From: Halomonas sp.
Lineage (GTDB): Bacteria > Pseudomonadota > Gammaproteobacteria > Pseudomonadales > Halomonadaceae
Length of the DNA: 32,910 nucleotides
NCBI RefSeq assembly: GCF_014859505.1
Contig: NZ_JACUUD010000023.1
Coordinates: forward strand, 1 to 32,910
Direction: 5' to 3'
The notes beneath the pieces are model-generated. The model did not search any database. It saw nothing but the letters and a program-made list of their open reading frames with translations, and was not told where the DNA came from. Below, piece after piece: positions 1-8,110 of the stretch (position 1 is its first letter; every line of letters starts with the position of its first letter). A program made the position numbers and the translations under genes.

Positions 1-2
1 GA

Positions 3-1889
3 GGTGTGGTGATGATCCTCGGCCTCATCGGGCTGCTGATGGCCATCAACCAGACCTTCGCGCTGAAGCTGTTCGGCTTCTATCCCCTCGGCAACGCCTT
101 CCTCTACTACCTGATCGGCATCTTCCTGGCCGCGGCGCTGCTCTGCTATCCTGCCCGGGCCGCCGACACCCATCGCCTGCCCTGGTACGACTGGGCGCTG
201 GCCGCTGCCGCCCTGGGCTGTGCCGGCTACTTGGGGCTCAACGGGCTGCGCATGACCCAGGAGGGCTGGGAGTTCTTCGCCCCGGTCGAGGCGACCCTGG
301 TGGCCACCTTGACGATCCTGCTGGTGCTGGAGGGGGTGCGCCGCTGCGGTGGCTGGGCGATCTTCACGGTGGCCCTCGTCTTCGGTCTCTACCCGCTCTA
401 TGCCGGCCATATGCCGGGCTTCCTGTGGAGCAACCCCTTCGCCCTGGACGAGACGATTCGTGCCCATGTGATGGGGGCGGAGAGCATCATCGGGGTGCCC
501 ATGCAGGTGGTGGCCAACCTGATCATCGGCTTCGTGGTGTTCGGCATCGCCCTGACCATCACCGGAGGCGGCGAGTTCTTCATGAACTTCGCCACCGCCC
601 TGATGGGCCGGAGTCGCGGCGGCCCGGCCAAGGTGGCGGTGGTCTCCAGCGCCTTCATGGGTAGCCTCTCGGGCAGCGCCGTCTCCAATATCCTCACCAC
701 CGGGACCATCACCATCCCAGCCATGAAGCGCAGCGGCTATTCGCGGGAGTATGCCGCCGCCGTGGAGGCCTGCTCCTCCACCGGCGGCACCCTGATGCCG
801 CCGGTGATGGGCGCGGTGGCCTTCATCATGGCCTCCTTCCTGGGCGTCAGCTACGCCGAGGTGATGGTGGCGGCGCTGCTGCCGGCGATCCTCTTCTACC
901 TGGCGCTGCTGCTCCAGGTGGACCACTATGCGGCCCGCCAGGGGCTTCAAGGCATGCGCCCCGAGGAGATTCCGCGGGTGCTCGCCACCCTGAAGGAGGG
1001 CTGGCCCTATCTGCTCAGCCTGGCGGTGTTGATCTACATGCTGCTGGTGATGCGCCTAGAGAGCTACGCCCCCTACTATGCGACCCTGGTGCTGCTGGCA
1101 ATCTCGTTGGTCCGACGCCGGCAGCGGCTGAGTCTCACCAAGGGGTTCGATTTTCTCTATCAACTTGCCCACGGCATCGGCAACCTGGTGGCGGTGTTGG
1201 CGGGCATCGGCCTGGTGGTGGGGGGGCTCTCCTATACCGGGGTGGCCGGCTCCTTCTCCCGGGAGCTCTTGCTCTATGCCGGTGGCAGCATTCCGCTGAT
1301 GCTGGCGGCGGGGGCGGTGACCAGCTTCGTGCTGGGCATGGGCATGACGGTGAGCGCCTGCTACATCTTCCTGTCGATTCTGCTGGCGCCGGCGCTGGTG
1401 GGGGCGGGACTTGACCCTCTGGGCAGCCATCTCTTCATCCTCTACTGGGGCATGCTCTCCTACATCACCCCACCGGTGGCGCTGGCGGCGATCACCGCCG
1501 CGGGCGTGGCGGGGGCGAGTAATACCCGCACCAGCCTCCACGCGGTGCGCCTCGGCGGGGTGCTCTTCGTGCTGCCCTTCCTCTTCGTACTCAACCCGGC
1601 GCTGATCCTGCAGGGACCCCTGGATCGCATCCTGCTGTCGTCGCTCACCGCCCTTACTGCCATTTGGCTGGTAGCGGCGGCCATGGAGGGCTATCTCTAC
1701 CGGGTCGGCACGATCGGCTGGCTGCCACGCCTGCTGCTGCTGCTGGCCGCCGCTCTGCTGATCTATCCGGAGTGGCGCAGCGACCTTGTCGGCCTGACCC
1801 TGCTGGGAGGCGCCTACCTGTGGCTGGCAGGCCCCTTTCGCCGCCGGGCAGCGCTCCCGGAAGTGAGCGGGGAACAGAGGCCCGGCTGA
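3..1889 (+). CDS. TRAP transporter fused permease (4TM/12TM, DctQM-type), probably 5'-partial
   Basis: This is an integral inner-membrane permease that fuses the small (DctQ-like) and large (DctM-like) subunits of a TRAP transporter, driving ion-coupled uptake of an organic acid or similar solute. About 15 or more hydrophobic segments are visible. The family's hallmark is the glycine- and serine-rich stretch around residues 185-270 (GGGEFF, SLSGSAVSN, STGGTLMPPVMG). The reading frame stays open to the left edge, and the first visible helix lacks the short lead-in usual for the family. I therefore treat it as truncated by a few tens of residues; a GTG at position 6 is the alternative start. 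Fused TRAP permeases normally pair with a TAXI-type binding protein, which would lie upstream outside the window. The substrate cannot be read from sequence. A bidirectional terminator follows. Confidence 0.9.
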   Translation, partial: GVVMILGLIGLLMAINQTFALKLFGFYPLGNAFLYYLIGIFLAAALLCYPARAADTHRLPWYDWALAAAALGCAGYLGLNGLRMTQEGWEFFAPVEATLVATLTILLVLEGVRRCGGWAIFTVALVFGLYPLYAGHMPGFLWSNPFALDETIRAHVMGAESIIGVPMQVVANLIIGFVVFGIALTITGGGEFFMNFATALMGRSRGGPAKVAVVSSAFMGSLSGSAVSNILTTGTITIPAMKRSGYSREYAAAVEACSSTGGTLMPPVMGAVAFIMASFLGVSYAEVMVAALLPAILFYLALLLQVDHYAARQGLQGMRPEEIPRVLATLKEGWPYLLSLAVLIYMLLVMRLESYAPYYATLVLLAISLVRRRQRLSLTKGFDFLYQLAHGIGNLVAVLAGIGLVVGGLSYTGVAGSFSRELLLYAGGSIPLMLAAGAVTSFVLGMGMTVSACYIFLSILLAPALVGAGLDPLGSHLFILYWGMLSYITPPVALAAITAAGVAGASNTRTSLHAVRLGGVLFVLPFLFVLNPALILQGPLDRILLSSLTALTAIWLVAAAMEGYLYRVGTIGWLPRLLLLLAAALLIYPEWRSDLVGLTLLGGAYLWLAGPFRRRAALPEVSGEQRPG

Positions 1890-1912
1890 TTTCCGCCTGG
1901 CTCGCCAAGACG

Positions 1913-1940
1913 ACGCCGCCGCCCCAAGGGCGGCGGCGTT
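1913..1940. terminator. Bidirectional terminator between convergent permease and thiolase genes
   Basis: A perfect 12-bp GC stem (1913-1924 pairing with 1928-1939) with a 3-base CAA loop fills the 57-bp gap between two convergent genes. The T-run is short on the plus strand (TT), and the minus strand continues CGTCTTGG. The position and perfect symmetry argue for termination in both directions. Confidence 0.75.
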
Positions 1941-1946
1941 CGTGGA

Positions 1947-3155
1947 TCACCCCTCCAGGCGCTCGATCACGCAGGCGATGCCCTGTCCGACGCCGATGCA
2001 CATGGTGACCAGGGCGTAGCGGCCCCCCGAGGCCTCCAGTTGGCGCAGGGCGGTCAGAGTCAGGCGTGCCCCGGATGCGCCCAGAGGGTGCCCGATCGCG
2101 ATAGCTCCACCGTTGATGTTCAGGCGACTGTCGTCGGCCGAGAGCCCCAGCTGTTTGACGCAGCCCAGCACCTGCACCGCGAAGGCTTCATTGATCTCGA
2201 TCACGTCCATCTGATCCAGACTCAGTCCTGCCCGCTCAAGGGCCTTTCTGGAGGCAGGCACGGGACCGAGGCCCATGACCCGAGGTTCCACGCCGGCTAC
2301 GGCACCGGCCAAGAGGCGGCCCCGGGGACGTACGCCGGCACGTTCGCCGGCGGCGCGGCTGCCGACGATCAGGGCGGCGGCACCGTCGTTGAGCCCAGAG
2401 GCGTTGCCGGCGGTGACCACGCCGCCTTCGAACAGTGGAGACAGCCTACCGAGCTTGTCGGAATCGGTGCCTGGCCGTGGGTGCTCGTCCCTGTCGACCA
2501 GCAGCGGGGGTAACTTGCGACCCTGGGGTACCTCGATACCGAGGATCTCCTCGTCATAAAAGCCTCTGGCCTGGGCGTCGCCGTAGCGTGCCTGGGAGCG
2601 CGCCGCATAGGCGTCGCTCTCGGCGCGTCCCAGCCCCAGGTCATGTGCAACGTTGTCGGCGGTCTCCGGCATGCTGTGGTTGCCATAGGTCTGGGCGATC
2701 CATGGATTGGGGAAGCGCGAGCCGATCACGGTGTCGTAGAGTGGCTGGTTGCGGGCGAAGGGTGAATCTGCCTTGCCCAGCACATAGGGAGCACGCGACA
2801 TGGACTCAACGCCGCCGGCCAGGAACAGTTGCCCCTCACCGCTGCGGATCGCCCGGGCGGCGTCCATCACCGCGGCCAGGCCGCTGCCACAAAGGCGGTT
2901 GACGGTCTGGCCGGAGACCTCGACCGGCAGGCCGGCCAGCAGGGCCCCGTGGCGGGCCACGTTGCGAGAATCCTCACCGGCCTGGTTGGTGCAGCCGGCC
3001 AGCACCTCCTCGTAGTCTTCGGGGGCGAAACCGTTGCGCTGGACCAGGGCCCTCAGAGTCCTGCCCAGCAGGTCGTCAGGACGCAAAGCGGAGAGGCTGC
3101 CGCCGTGGCGGCCGAATGGTGTACGAACTCCGTCGTAGATCAAAGCGTCTTGCAT
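1947..3155 (-). CDS. Acetyl-CoA C-acyltransferase (thiolase), PcaF/PaaJ-like
   Basis: Thiolase II that cleaves a 3-oxoacyl-CoA with CoA to acetyl-CoA and a shortened acyl-CoA. At 402 residues it has the family's usual length. The nucleophilic Cys is C89 in NRLCGSG, the His motif GHPLGASG places H356, and the C-terminal Cys C386 lies in MCIGVGQG. The N-terminal pattern (RTPFGRHGG, CTNQAGEDSRNVAR) and the central SMPETADNVA are typical of 3-oxoadipyl-CoA thiolases as I remember them, so a dicarboxylyl-CoA substrate is plausible but not proven. An AGGAGC Shine-Dalgarno precedes the ATG. It lies 13 bp downstream of the 3-hydroxyacyl-CoA dehydrogenase on the same strand, so the two probably share a transcript and perform consecutive beta-oxidation steps. 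Confidence 0.9.
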   Translation of the reverse strand: MQDALIYDGVRTPFGRHGGSLSALRPDDLLGRTLRALVQRNGFAPEDYEEVLAGCTNQAGEDSRNVARHGALLAGLPVEVSGQTVNRLCGSGLAAVMDAARAIRSGEGQLFLAGGVESMSRAPYVLGKADSPFARNQPLYDTVIGSRFPNPWIAQTYGNHSMPETADNVAHDLGLGRAESDAYAARSQARYGDAQARGFYDEEILGIEVPQGRKLPPLLVDRDEHPRPGTDSDKLGRLSPLFEGGVVTAGNASGLNDGAAALIVGSRAAGERAGVRPRGRLLAGAVAGVEPRVMGLGPVPASRKALERAGLSLDQMDVIEINEAFAVQVLGCVKQLGLSADDSRLNINGGAIAIGHPLGASGARLTLTALRQLEASGGRYALVTMCIGVGQGIACVIERLEG

Positions 3156-3168
3156 GGGATAGCTCCTG

Positions 3169-4719
3169 TCAGATTGGTTGGGCCGTGGTGGTCAGCGGCA
3201 GACCCAGGGCGGCGCGTCGGCGCAGCCAGGGGCTGGGGCGGTAGCGGGGATCGCGGGTGGCAGCGAAGAGGTTGTCGAGAATCGTAAGGATGCGCCGGCT
3301 GCCGTAGTGGTCGCCCATGGCCAGCGGGCCATGGGGATAGCCAAGCCCCAGTTCCACGGCGCGGTCGAGAGTTGTTGGCTCAGCCACGCCCTGCTGGGCG
3401 ATCTCGGCGCCGACATTGACGATGCAGGCGACGACGCGCTGGAGCACGAAGCCGTTGCTGTCGTGGAGAGGACTTACCGGCGTGCCATCGTCGCCGAGCA
3501 GAGCCCAGGCGGCATCCCGATAGCGGGTCTCGGTAGCCGGAGTGGTCATCAGACTGCGGCGGCGATCGAGGCCCGCCAGCATCTCGACGGCCACGCAGCG
3601 CTGGGCATCGAGTCCCTGGCGGAGGGCGGCTGTGGTGGTGTCTTCGCCCAGCGGAGTGATCAGGCACAGTGACTCTCCGGCTGGCCGCTCGCCCCGGTCC
3701 AGCGGCCAGCCGGCAGCGGAAACGAGCGCAGAAAGTGCCTGGGCGGCCTCGGGGTCTTCGGGGCTTACCCATACGGGCAGGGGAGCAGCTTCCGGCGGAG
3801 TCGGTTCCGCCGCCACCACCGCTTGGCCATCCTCGTAGCGATAGAAGCCCTCGCCGCTCTTGCGGCCGAGCAGGCCGGCGGTAAGGCGTTGACGCGTGAT
3901 TGGGGATGGGCGGAAGCGGGGCTCCTCGTAGTACTGGTGATAGATGGACTCCATCACTGCGTGGGAGACATCGAGTCCGGTCAGGTCGAGCAGGCTGAAG
4001 GGGCCCATGCGGAAACCGCCCTGATCGACAAGGAGGCGGTCGATGGTGGTGTGATCGGCCACCCCCTCGCTGAGCAGTCGCAGCGCTTCGGTTCCGTAGG
4101 CGCGACCGGCGTGATTGACCAGGAAGCCTGGCGTATCGGTGGCGCGGGCGGTGAAGTGGCCCATGGCCTGTCCCAGCGCCTCGACGCGCTCGGCGACATC
4201 CGCCGTGGTCCGCAGGCCTGGTATGACCTCTACGATCTTCATCAGCGGCACGGGGTTGAAGAAGTGAAAGCCGATCACTCGCTGCGGAAGCTGGCAGGCG
4301 GCGGCGATGGCGGTCACCGATAGCGACGAGGTGTTGGTGGCGAGAACGGCCTGGTCACCCAGAATCCCTTCGAGGCGCATGAACAGTTCCTGCTTGGCCT
4401 GGAGGTTCTCGGCGATGGCTTCCACCACGATCTCGCAGCCTGCCAGGTCCGTCAGATCGTCGGCTTCCTGAAGTCGTTCTCGATAGGATGCCAGGTCTTT
4501 CTCGCTCAAGCGTCCCTTCGTCACCCCGCGTGTCCAGACACCGGTGATGAAGCTCCTGGCCTCATCCACCGCGCCCATGCGGGCATCATGGAGGCAAACC
4601 TCGAGGCCGGCCTGTGCGGCTAACTGGGCGATACCGCGTCCCATGGCGCCGGTTCCGACAATGCCTAGACGGCGGAATGGCAGGGGCGGCGTGACTTCCG
4701 AGGGGGAGGGGGGCGACAT
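3169..4719 (-). CDS. 3-hydroxyacyl-CoA dehydrogenase, PaaH/HbdA-like
   Basis: NAD-dependent oxidation of an L-3-hydroxyacyl-CoA to the 3-oxoacyl-CoA, feeding the thiolase encoded just downstream. The N-terminal Rossmann motif is GTGAMG at residues 22-27. The catalytic His region reads IGFHFFNPVPLMKIVE. There is a first C-terminal 3HCDH domain (around TPGFLVN) and a second, degenerate 3HCDH domain near the end (GLGYPHGPLAMGD). At 516 residues it resembles the long PaaH type. No crotonase (hydratase) domain is fused to it. The frame extends upstream to 5667, but I chose the ATG at 4719 because AAGGAG lies 9 bp before it, homology begins only about 16 residues later, and the upstream part is antisense to the acyl-CoA dehydrogenase. 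It is transcribed from the divergent region 4720-4929. Confidence 0.9.
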   Translation of the reverse strand: MSPPSPSEVTPPLPFRRLGIVGTGAMGRGIAQLAAQAGLEVCLHDARMGAVDEARSFITGVWTRGVTKGRLSEKDLASYRERLQEADDLTDLAGCEIVVEAIAENLQAKQELFMRLEGILGDQAVLATNTSSLSVTAIAAACQLPQRVIGFHFFNPVPLMKIVEVIPGLRTTADVAERVEALGQAMGHFTARATDTPGFLVNHAGRAYGTEALRLLSEGVADHTTIDRLLVDQGGFRMGPFSLLDLTGLDVSHAVMESIYHQYYEEPRFRPSPITRQRLTAGLLGRKSGEGFYRYEDGQAVVAAEPTPPEAAPLPVWVSPEDPEAAQALSALVSAAGWPLDRGERPAGESLCLITPLGEDTTTAALRQGLDAQRCVAVEMLAGLDRRRSLMTTPATETRYRDAAWALLGDDGTPVSPLHDSNGFVLQRVVACIVNVGAEIAQQGVAEPTTLDRAVELGLGYPHGPLAMGDHYGSRRILTILDNLFAATRDPRYRPSPWLRRRAALGLPLTTTAQPI

Positions 4720-4766
4720 GGTGGGTTTCTCCTTGCGATGGGGTTTCGGGACAGATATACGATAAT

Positions 4767-4783
4767 ATTCTGCATTGCGAAAT
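4767..4783 (-). promoter_or_regulatory. Operator candidate, site 1 of a shared 17-bp pseudo-palindrome
   Basis: Read on the minus strand this is ATTTCGCAATGCAGAAT. It is a pseudo-palindrome centred on one base, with 6 of 8 positions symmetric (ATTTCGCA against ATTCTGCA). It lies about 50 bp upstream of the 3-hydroxyacyl-CoA dehydrogenase start, overlapping a possible -10 (TATTAT on the minus strand, 4763-4768). A near-identical copy sits at 9552-9568. The one-base-centre symmetry is reminiscent of IclR-type operators, which is an inference only. Confidence 0.55.
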
Positions 4784-4849
4784 TGAATTCTGTTTATTGA
4801 CTCCCATCCTAGGCTATGCAAAAGTGCCTGGCAATAGATGCGAACTACA

Positions 4850-4866
4850 ATTCTACTATGCAGAAT
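4850..4866 (+). promoter_or_regulatory. Operator candidate, site 2 of the shared pseudo-palindrome
   Basis: ATTCTACTATGCAGAAT shares its whole right half (ATGCAGAAT) with sites 1 and 3. It forms its own inverted repeat with arms CAATTCT and AGAATTG (4849-4855 and 4863-4869 approximately). It lies 63 bp upstream of the acyl-CoA dehydrogenase start and overlaps possible -10 hexamers TACAAT (4846-4851) and TACTAT (4854-4859), a position suited to repression of the plus-strand operon. Confidence 0.5.
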
Positions 4867-4929
4867 TGGTTCTTCTGGCGTTGCCGACGTCGTGAGACCC
4901 GTCTGCCACTCGACCTGTGAGGACACGCC

Positions 4930-6081
4930 ATGATTCGCGATCCGGAACTCCTGAATCAGCTTCTCGATACCATTTCTCGTTTCGTGCGCGAACGACTGAT
5001 TCCCAACGAGGCACGCCTGGCCGAGGACGATGCCGTTCCCCCCGAGTTGCTCGCGGAGATGAAGGAGATGGGGTTGTTCGGCCTGTCGATCCCCGAAGAA
5101 TTCGGCGGACTCGGCTTGACCATGGAGGAGGAGGCGCTGGTGGCCATGGAGATCGGCAAGACGTCTCCGGCTTTCCGCTCGGTCTTTGGCACCAACAACG
5201 GCATCGGCGCTCAGGGCATTCTGATCGACGGTACTCCGGAGCAGAAAGCACGTTACGTGCCGCCACTGGCCACCGGCGAGATTCTGAGTTCGTTCTGTCT
5301 CACCGAGCCTGACGTCGGTTCCGATGCGGCGAGCCTGCGCACCACGGCCGTGCGCGACGGCGATCACTACATCCTCAATGGCACCAAGCGCTACATCACC
5401 AATGGTCCCGAGGCGGATCTGTTCACCGTGATGGCACGAACAGATCCTGACAACAAGGGTGCCAGTGGCATTTCGGCCTTTATCGTCGAAGGCAGCACCC
5501 CCGGACTCGAGCGCGGGCCTGCCGACAACAAGATGGGTCAGAAGGGCGCCCATACCTGCGACATCATCTTCAATGATTGCCGGGTGCCGGCCGAAAACAT
5601 CATCGGCGGGCGCGAGGGGCAGGGCTTCAAGACAGCGATGAAGGTACTCGACCGCGGCCGCCTGCATATTTCCGCCGTCTGCGTCGGTGTCGCCGAACGG
5701 CTGGTCGAGGAGTCGCTCCGCTATGCGATGGAGCGCCAGCAGTTCGGTGGGCCGCTATCCAGCCATCAGCTGATTCAGGCGATGCTCGCCGACAGCAAGA
5801 CCGAGGCATATGCCGGCCGCACCATGGTCCTCGACGCAGCACGCCGCAAGGATGCCGGCGAGGATGTCTCGACCCTGGCCTCATGCGCCAAGCTGTTCTG
5901 TTCCGAGATGGTTGGCCGTGTTGCCGACCGTGCGGTTCAGATCCATGGTGGGGCGGGTTACATGGCGGAGTACGCCGTCGAGCGTTTCTACCGCGACGTG
6001 CGGCTGTTCCGCATTTATGAGGGCACCACCCAGATTCAGCAGCTGGTGATCGCCCGAAATATGGTGCGGGAGGCGTCCTGA
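4930..6081 (+). CDS. Acyl-CoA dehydrogenase
   Basis: FAD enzyme that introduces the 2,3-double bond into an acyl-CoA and passes electrons to ETF, whose genes lie 5 kb downstream. At 383 residues it matches the short-chain family. It shows the FAD/acyl motif FCLTEPDVGSD around residues 122-132, the ITNG loop around 156-159, and a C-terminal RIYEGTTQIQ in which E364 is the expected catalytic base. The exact chain length or branching preference cannot be read. The ATG follows GTGAGGACACGCC, a modest Shine-Dalgarno. It is the first gene of a four-gene chain: its TGA overlaps the ATG of the ligase by one base. Two operator candidates and the divergent 3-hydroxyacyl-CoA dehydrogenase gene lie upstream. 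Confidence 0.92.
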   Translation: MIRDPELLNQLLDTISRFVRERLIPNEARLAEDDAVPPELLAEMKEMGLFGLSIPEEFGGLGLTMEEEALVAMEIGKTSPAFRSVFGTNNGIGAQGILIDGTPEQKARYVPPLATGEILSSFCLTEPDVGSDAASLRTTAVRDGDHYILNGTKRYITNGPEADLFTVMARTDPDNKGASGISAFIVEGSTPGLERGPADNKMGQKGAHTCDIIFNDCRVPAENIIGGREGQGFKTAMKVLDRGRLHISAVCVGVAERLVEESLRYAMERQQFGGPLSSHQLIQAMLADSKTEAYAGRTMVLDAARRKDAGEDVSTLASCAKLFCSEMVGRVADRAVQIHGGAGYMAEYAVERFYRDVRLFRIYEGTTQIQQLVIARNMVREAS

Positions 6082-7682
6082 TGGGCCTTTCCGTAACACA
6101 TCGGGCTCCTGACGAGCGCATCTTTGGCCGTCTGGCGAGTGAACTGGTGGCAGAACTGCCCGAGCGGTTGAGTCACCGCGTGCTCGACAATGCTCGGCGC
6201 ATTCCCGATCGGCCGGCACTGGTCGATGGTGAAGTCCGCTGGAGCTATGCCGATCTGGGGAGCGAGATTCTCAAGGCCCGGAAGTGGCTGGTCTCGCTGG
6301 GGATTCGACCCGGCGATCGTCTGATGACGGTCGGAGAGAACAGTCGCGCCCTGGTGGTGCTGTTGCTGGCGGCCAGCGAACTGGATGCCTGGGTGGCGAT
6401 CGTCAACTCGCGCCTGACGGACAAGGAAATCGACCTGATTCGCGATAACTGTCTGCCCCGGCGCACCTTCTATACCAGTGAGGCGTCCCCCGATGCGGAA
6501 GCGCACGGCCGTCGCCACGGTGCCGAGCGTCTGTCGCATCCCAGCCTGGGCGCGCTGCGGGTAGGGACGCTGGCCGACAGCGATGCGGAACCGGTGGCGG
6601 CCAGTGGCGCCGAGCAGGTCGCGGCGATGATCTACACCTCCGGGACCACCGGCACGCCCAAGGGCGTCATGCTCACTCACCGCGGCATCCTCTATATCGC
6701 CTCGATCTCGGGTGGCATGCGCCATCTCAGTGAGGGGCAGCGCGTCTACGGGGTGCTGCCCATGTCCCATGTTTTCGGTCTCTCCTCGGTGTGCATGGGA
6801 TCGCTCTACAACGGCGCTTGCCTCTACACGGTGCCGCGCTTCGATGCGGCGATGCTGCTGGATGCCCTGCAGCGGGAACGCATCACCGTCCTGCAGGGCG
6901 TTCCGGCCATGTACGCGCGAACCCTGGAGTTTGTGCGCCGTAAGGGTCAGGCCCTGGAAATTCCCGCACTGATCTATATCTCCGCAGGCGGCTCTCCTCT
7001 GGATGCTGATATCAAGGGGAGAGTGGAGGCTGCTTTCGGCTTGACCCTGCACAACGGCTACGGGTTGACCGAGGCCAGTCCGACCATCAGCCAGACCCGG
7101 ATCGACGATCGTCACGCCAGCAATACCGTGGGACGTGTCCTGCCGCTGCTGGAGTATCGCCTCGAGCCCTTGGGCGCCAGCGGCGATGCCGCCGATGACG
7201 GTGACGAGGTGGGTGAGCTCTGGGTGCGGGGCCCCAATGTGATGAAGGGCTACTTTCGTCAGCCCGAGGCGACGCGAGCCTGCCTCACTGAGGATGGCTG
7301 GCTCAACACCGGCGACATTGCACGCGTCGACGAAGATGACCAGCTCTATATCGTGGGGCGCAGCAAGGAGCTCATCATCCGCTCCGGGTTCAACATCTAT
7401 CCTCCCGATGTGGAGGCGGTGATCAACGAGCATCCCGATGTGACGCTGTCGGCCGTGGTGGGGCGTCAGGTATCGGGCAACGAGGAAGTGGTGGCCTTCG
7501 TGCAGTGTGAGCCTGGCGCAGACCTCGAGGAGGCGGCGCTTCGGACGTTCATTGCCGAGCGGCTGGCACCCTACAAGCGGCCCTCGCAGATCGTGCTGGT
7601 GGAAAGTCTACCCGCGACGGCCAGCGGCAAGATCCTCAAGGGGCGCCTGCGCGACATGGCGCAGGGGAAGGACCCGTCATGA
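6081..7682 (+). CDS. AMP-forming acyl-CoA ligase (ANL superfamily)
   Basis: Activates a carboxylic acid to its CoA thioester at the cost of ATP to AMP, the likely entry step for the pathway encoded around it. Motifs appear in the expected order: P-loop YTSGTTGTPKG (residues 185-195), GYGLTEASP, the GELWVRGP and GWLNTGDIA segment, the hinge GRSKELIIRSGFNIYP, and near the C-terminus ASGKILKGR with K517 as the adenylation lysine. Its 533 residues are normal for the family. The start overlaps the previous stop (TGATG), so translational coupling is likely. The acid substrate is unknown. A dicarboxylate or an aromatic or medium-chain acid would fit the PcaF-like thiolase nearby. Confidence 0.92.
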   Translation: MGLSVTHRAPDERIFGRLASELVAELPERLSHRVLDNARRIPDRPALVDGEVRWSYADLGSEILKARKWLVSLGIRPGDRLMTVGENSRALVVLLLAASELDAWVAIVNSRLTDKEIDLIRDNCLPRRTFYTSEASPDAEAHGRRHGAERLSHPSLGALRVGTLADSDAEPVAASGAEQVAAMIYTSGTTGTPKGVMLTHRGILYIASISGGMRHLSEGQRVYGVLPMSHVFGLSSVCMGSLYNGACLYTVPRFDAAMLLDALQRERITVLQGVPAMYARTLEFVRRKGQALEIPALIYISAGGSPLDADIKGRVEAAFGLTLHNGYGLTEASPTISQTRIDDRHASNTVGRVLPLLEYRLEPLGASGDAADDGDEVGELWVRGPNVMKGYFRQPEATRACLTEDGWLNTGDIARVDEDDQLYIVGRSKELIIRSGFNIYPPDVEAVINEHPDVTLSAVVGRQVSGNEEVVAFVQCEPGADLEEAALRTFIAERLAPYKRPSQIVLVESLPATASGKILKGRLRDMAQGKDPS

Positions 7683-8110
7683 GCCATTCCTTGCCGTTGT
7701 CGTGGCGGATGGTGGGCTTTCAGGAGCTGCTGGGAGTTCGTGTCGTCGACTGGGAGCCTGATCGGGTGACGCTCGAGCTGACAGTCGAGCCGCATCATCT
7801 CAACCGTAGCGGTATCGTGCACGGTGGCGTTCTCTGTACCTTGCTGGATGTGGCCTTGAGCTTTTCGGGCCTGCACTGCGAGGCGCCAGATCAGCTGCGC
7901 AAGGCGATGACGCTGTCGCTCTCCACCACCTTCGTTGCGCCAGCCAGGGGAGAAGCGCTGCGCGCTATCGGTCGGCTGGAAGGGGGAGGGCGCAGTACCT
8001 TCATGGCCAGTGGCAAGGTATTCGACAGCCAGGGCAACCTCGTGGCGATGGGGGAAGGGTCCTTTCGTCGGCGTCGGGGAAGCGAGGCCGAGGAGGGAGA
8101 GAGCCAGTGA
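7679..8110 (+). CDS. PaaI-family hotdog thioesterase
   Basis: Small acyl-CoA thioesterase of the hotdog fold, 143 residues. The diagnostic segment is HGGVLCTLLDVALS: HGG at residues 48-50 begins the central helix and D57 is the likely general base or nucleophile position of the PaaI group. Such enzymes usually release CoA from dead-end thioesters that accumulate in CoA-dependent catabolism, which would be its role beside the ligase. The ATG overlaps the ligase stop by four bases (ATGA), and its own stop overlaps the next gene, so it is embedded in one operon. The last 15 or so residues are a charged tail with no obvious role. Confidence 0.85.
   Translation: MSHSLPLSWRMVGFQELLGVRVVDWEPDRVTLELTVEPHHLNRSGIVHGGVLCTLLDVALSFSGLHCEAPDQLRKAMTLSLSTTFVAPARGEALRAIGRLEGGGRSTFMASGKVFDSQGNLVAMGEGSFRRRRGSEAEEGESQ

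Noticed and set aside
1056-1541. Long minus-strand open frame inside the TRAP permease gene
   Set aside because: It is rich in His, Gln, Arg and Pro without domains and mirrors the GC-biased third positions of the real gene, so it is a shadow frame.
4720-5667. Upstream extension of the 3-hydroxyacyl-CoA dehydrogenase frame
   Set aside because: It runs antisense through the acyl-CoA dehydrogenase and lies before the Shine-Dalgarno and the start of homology.
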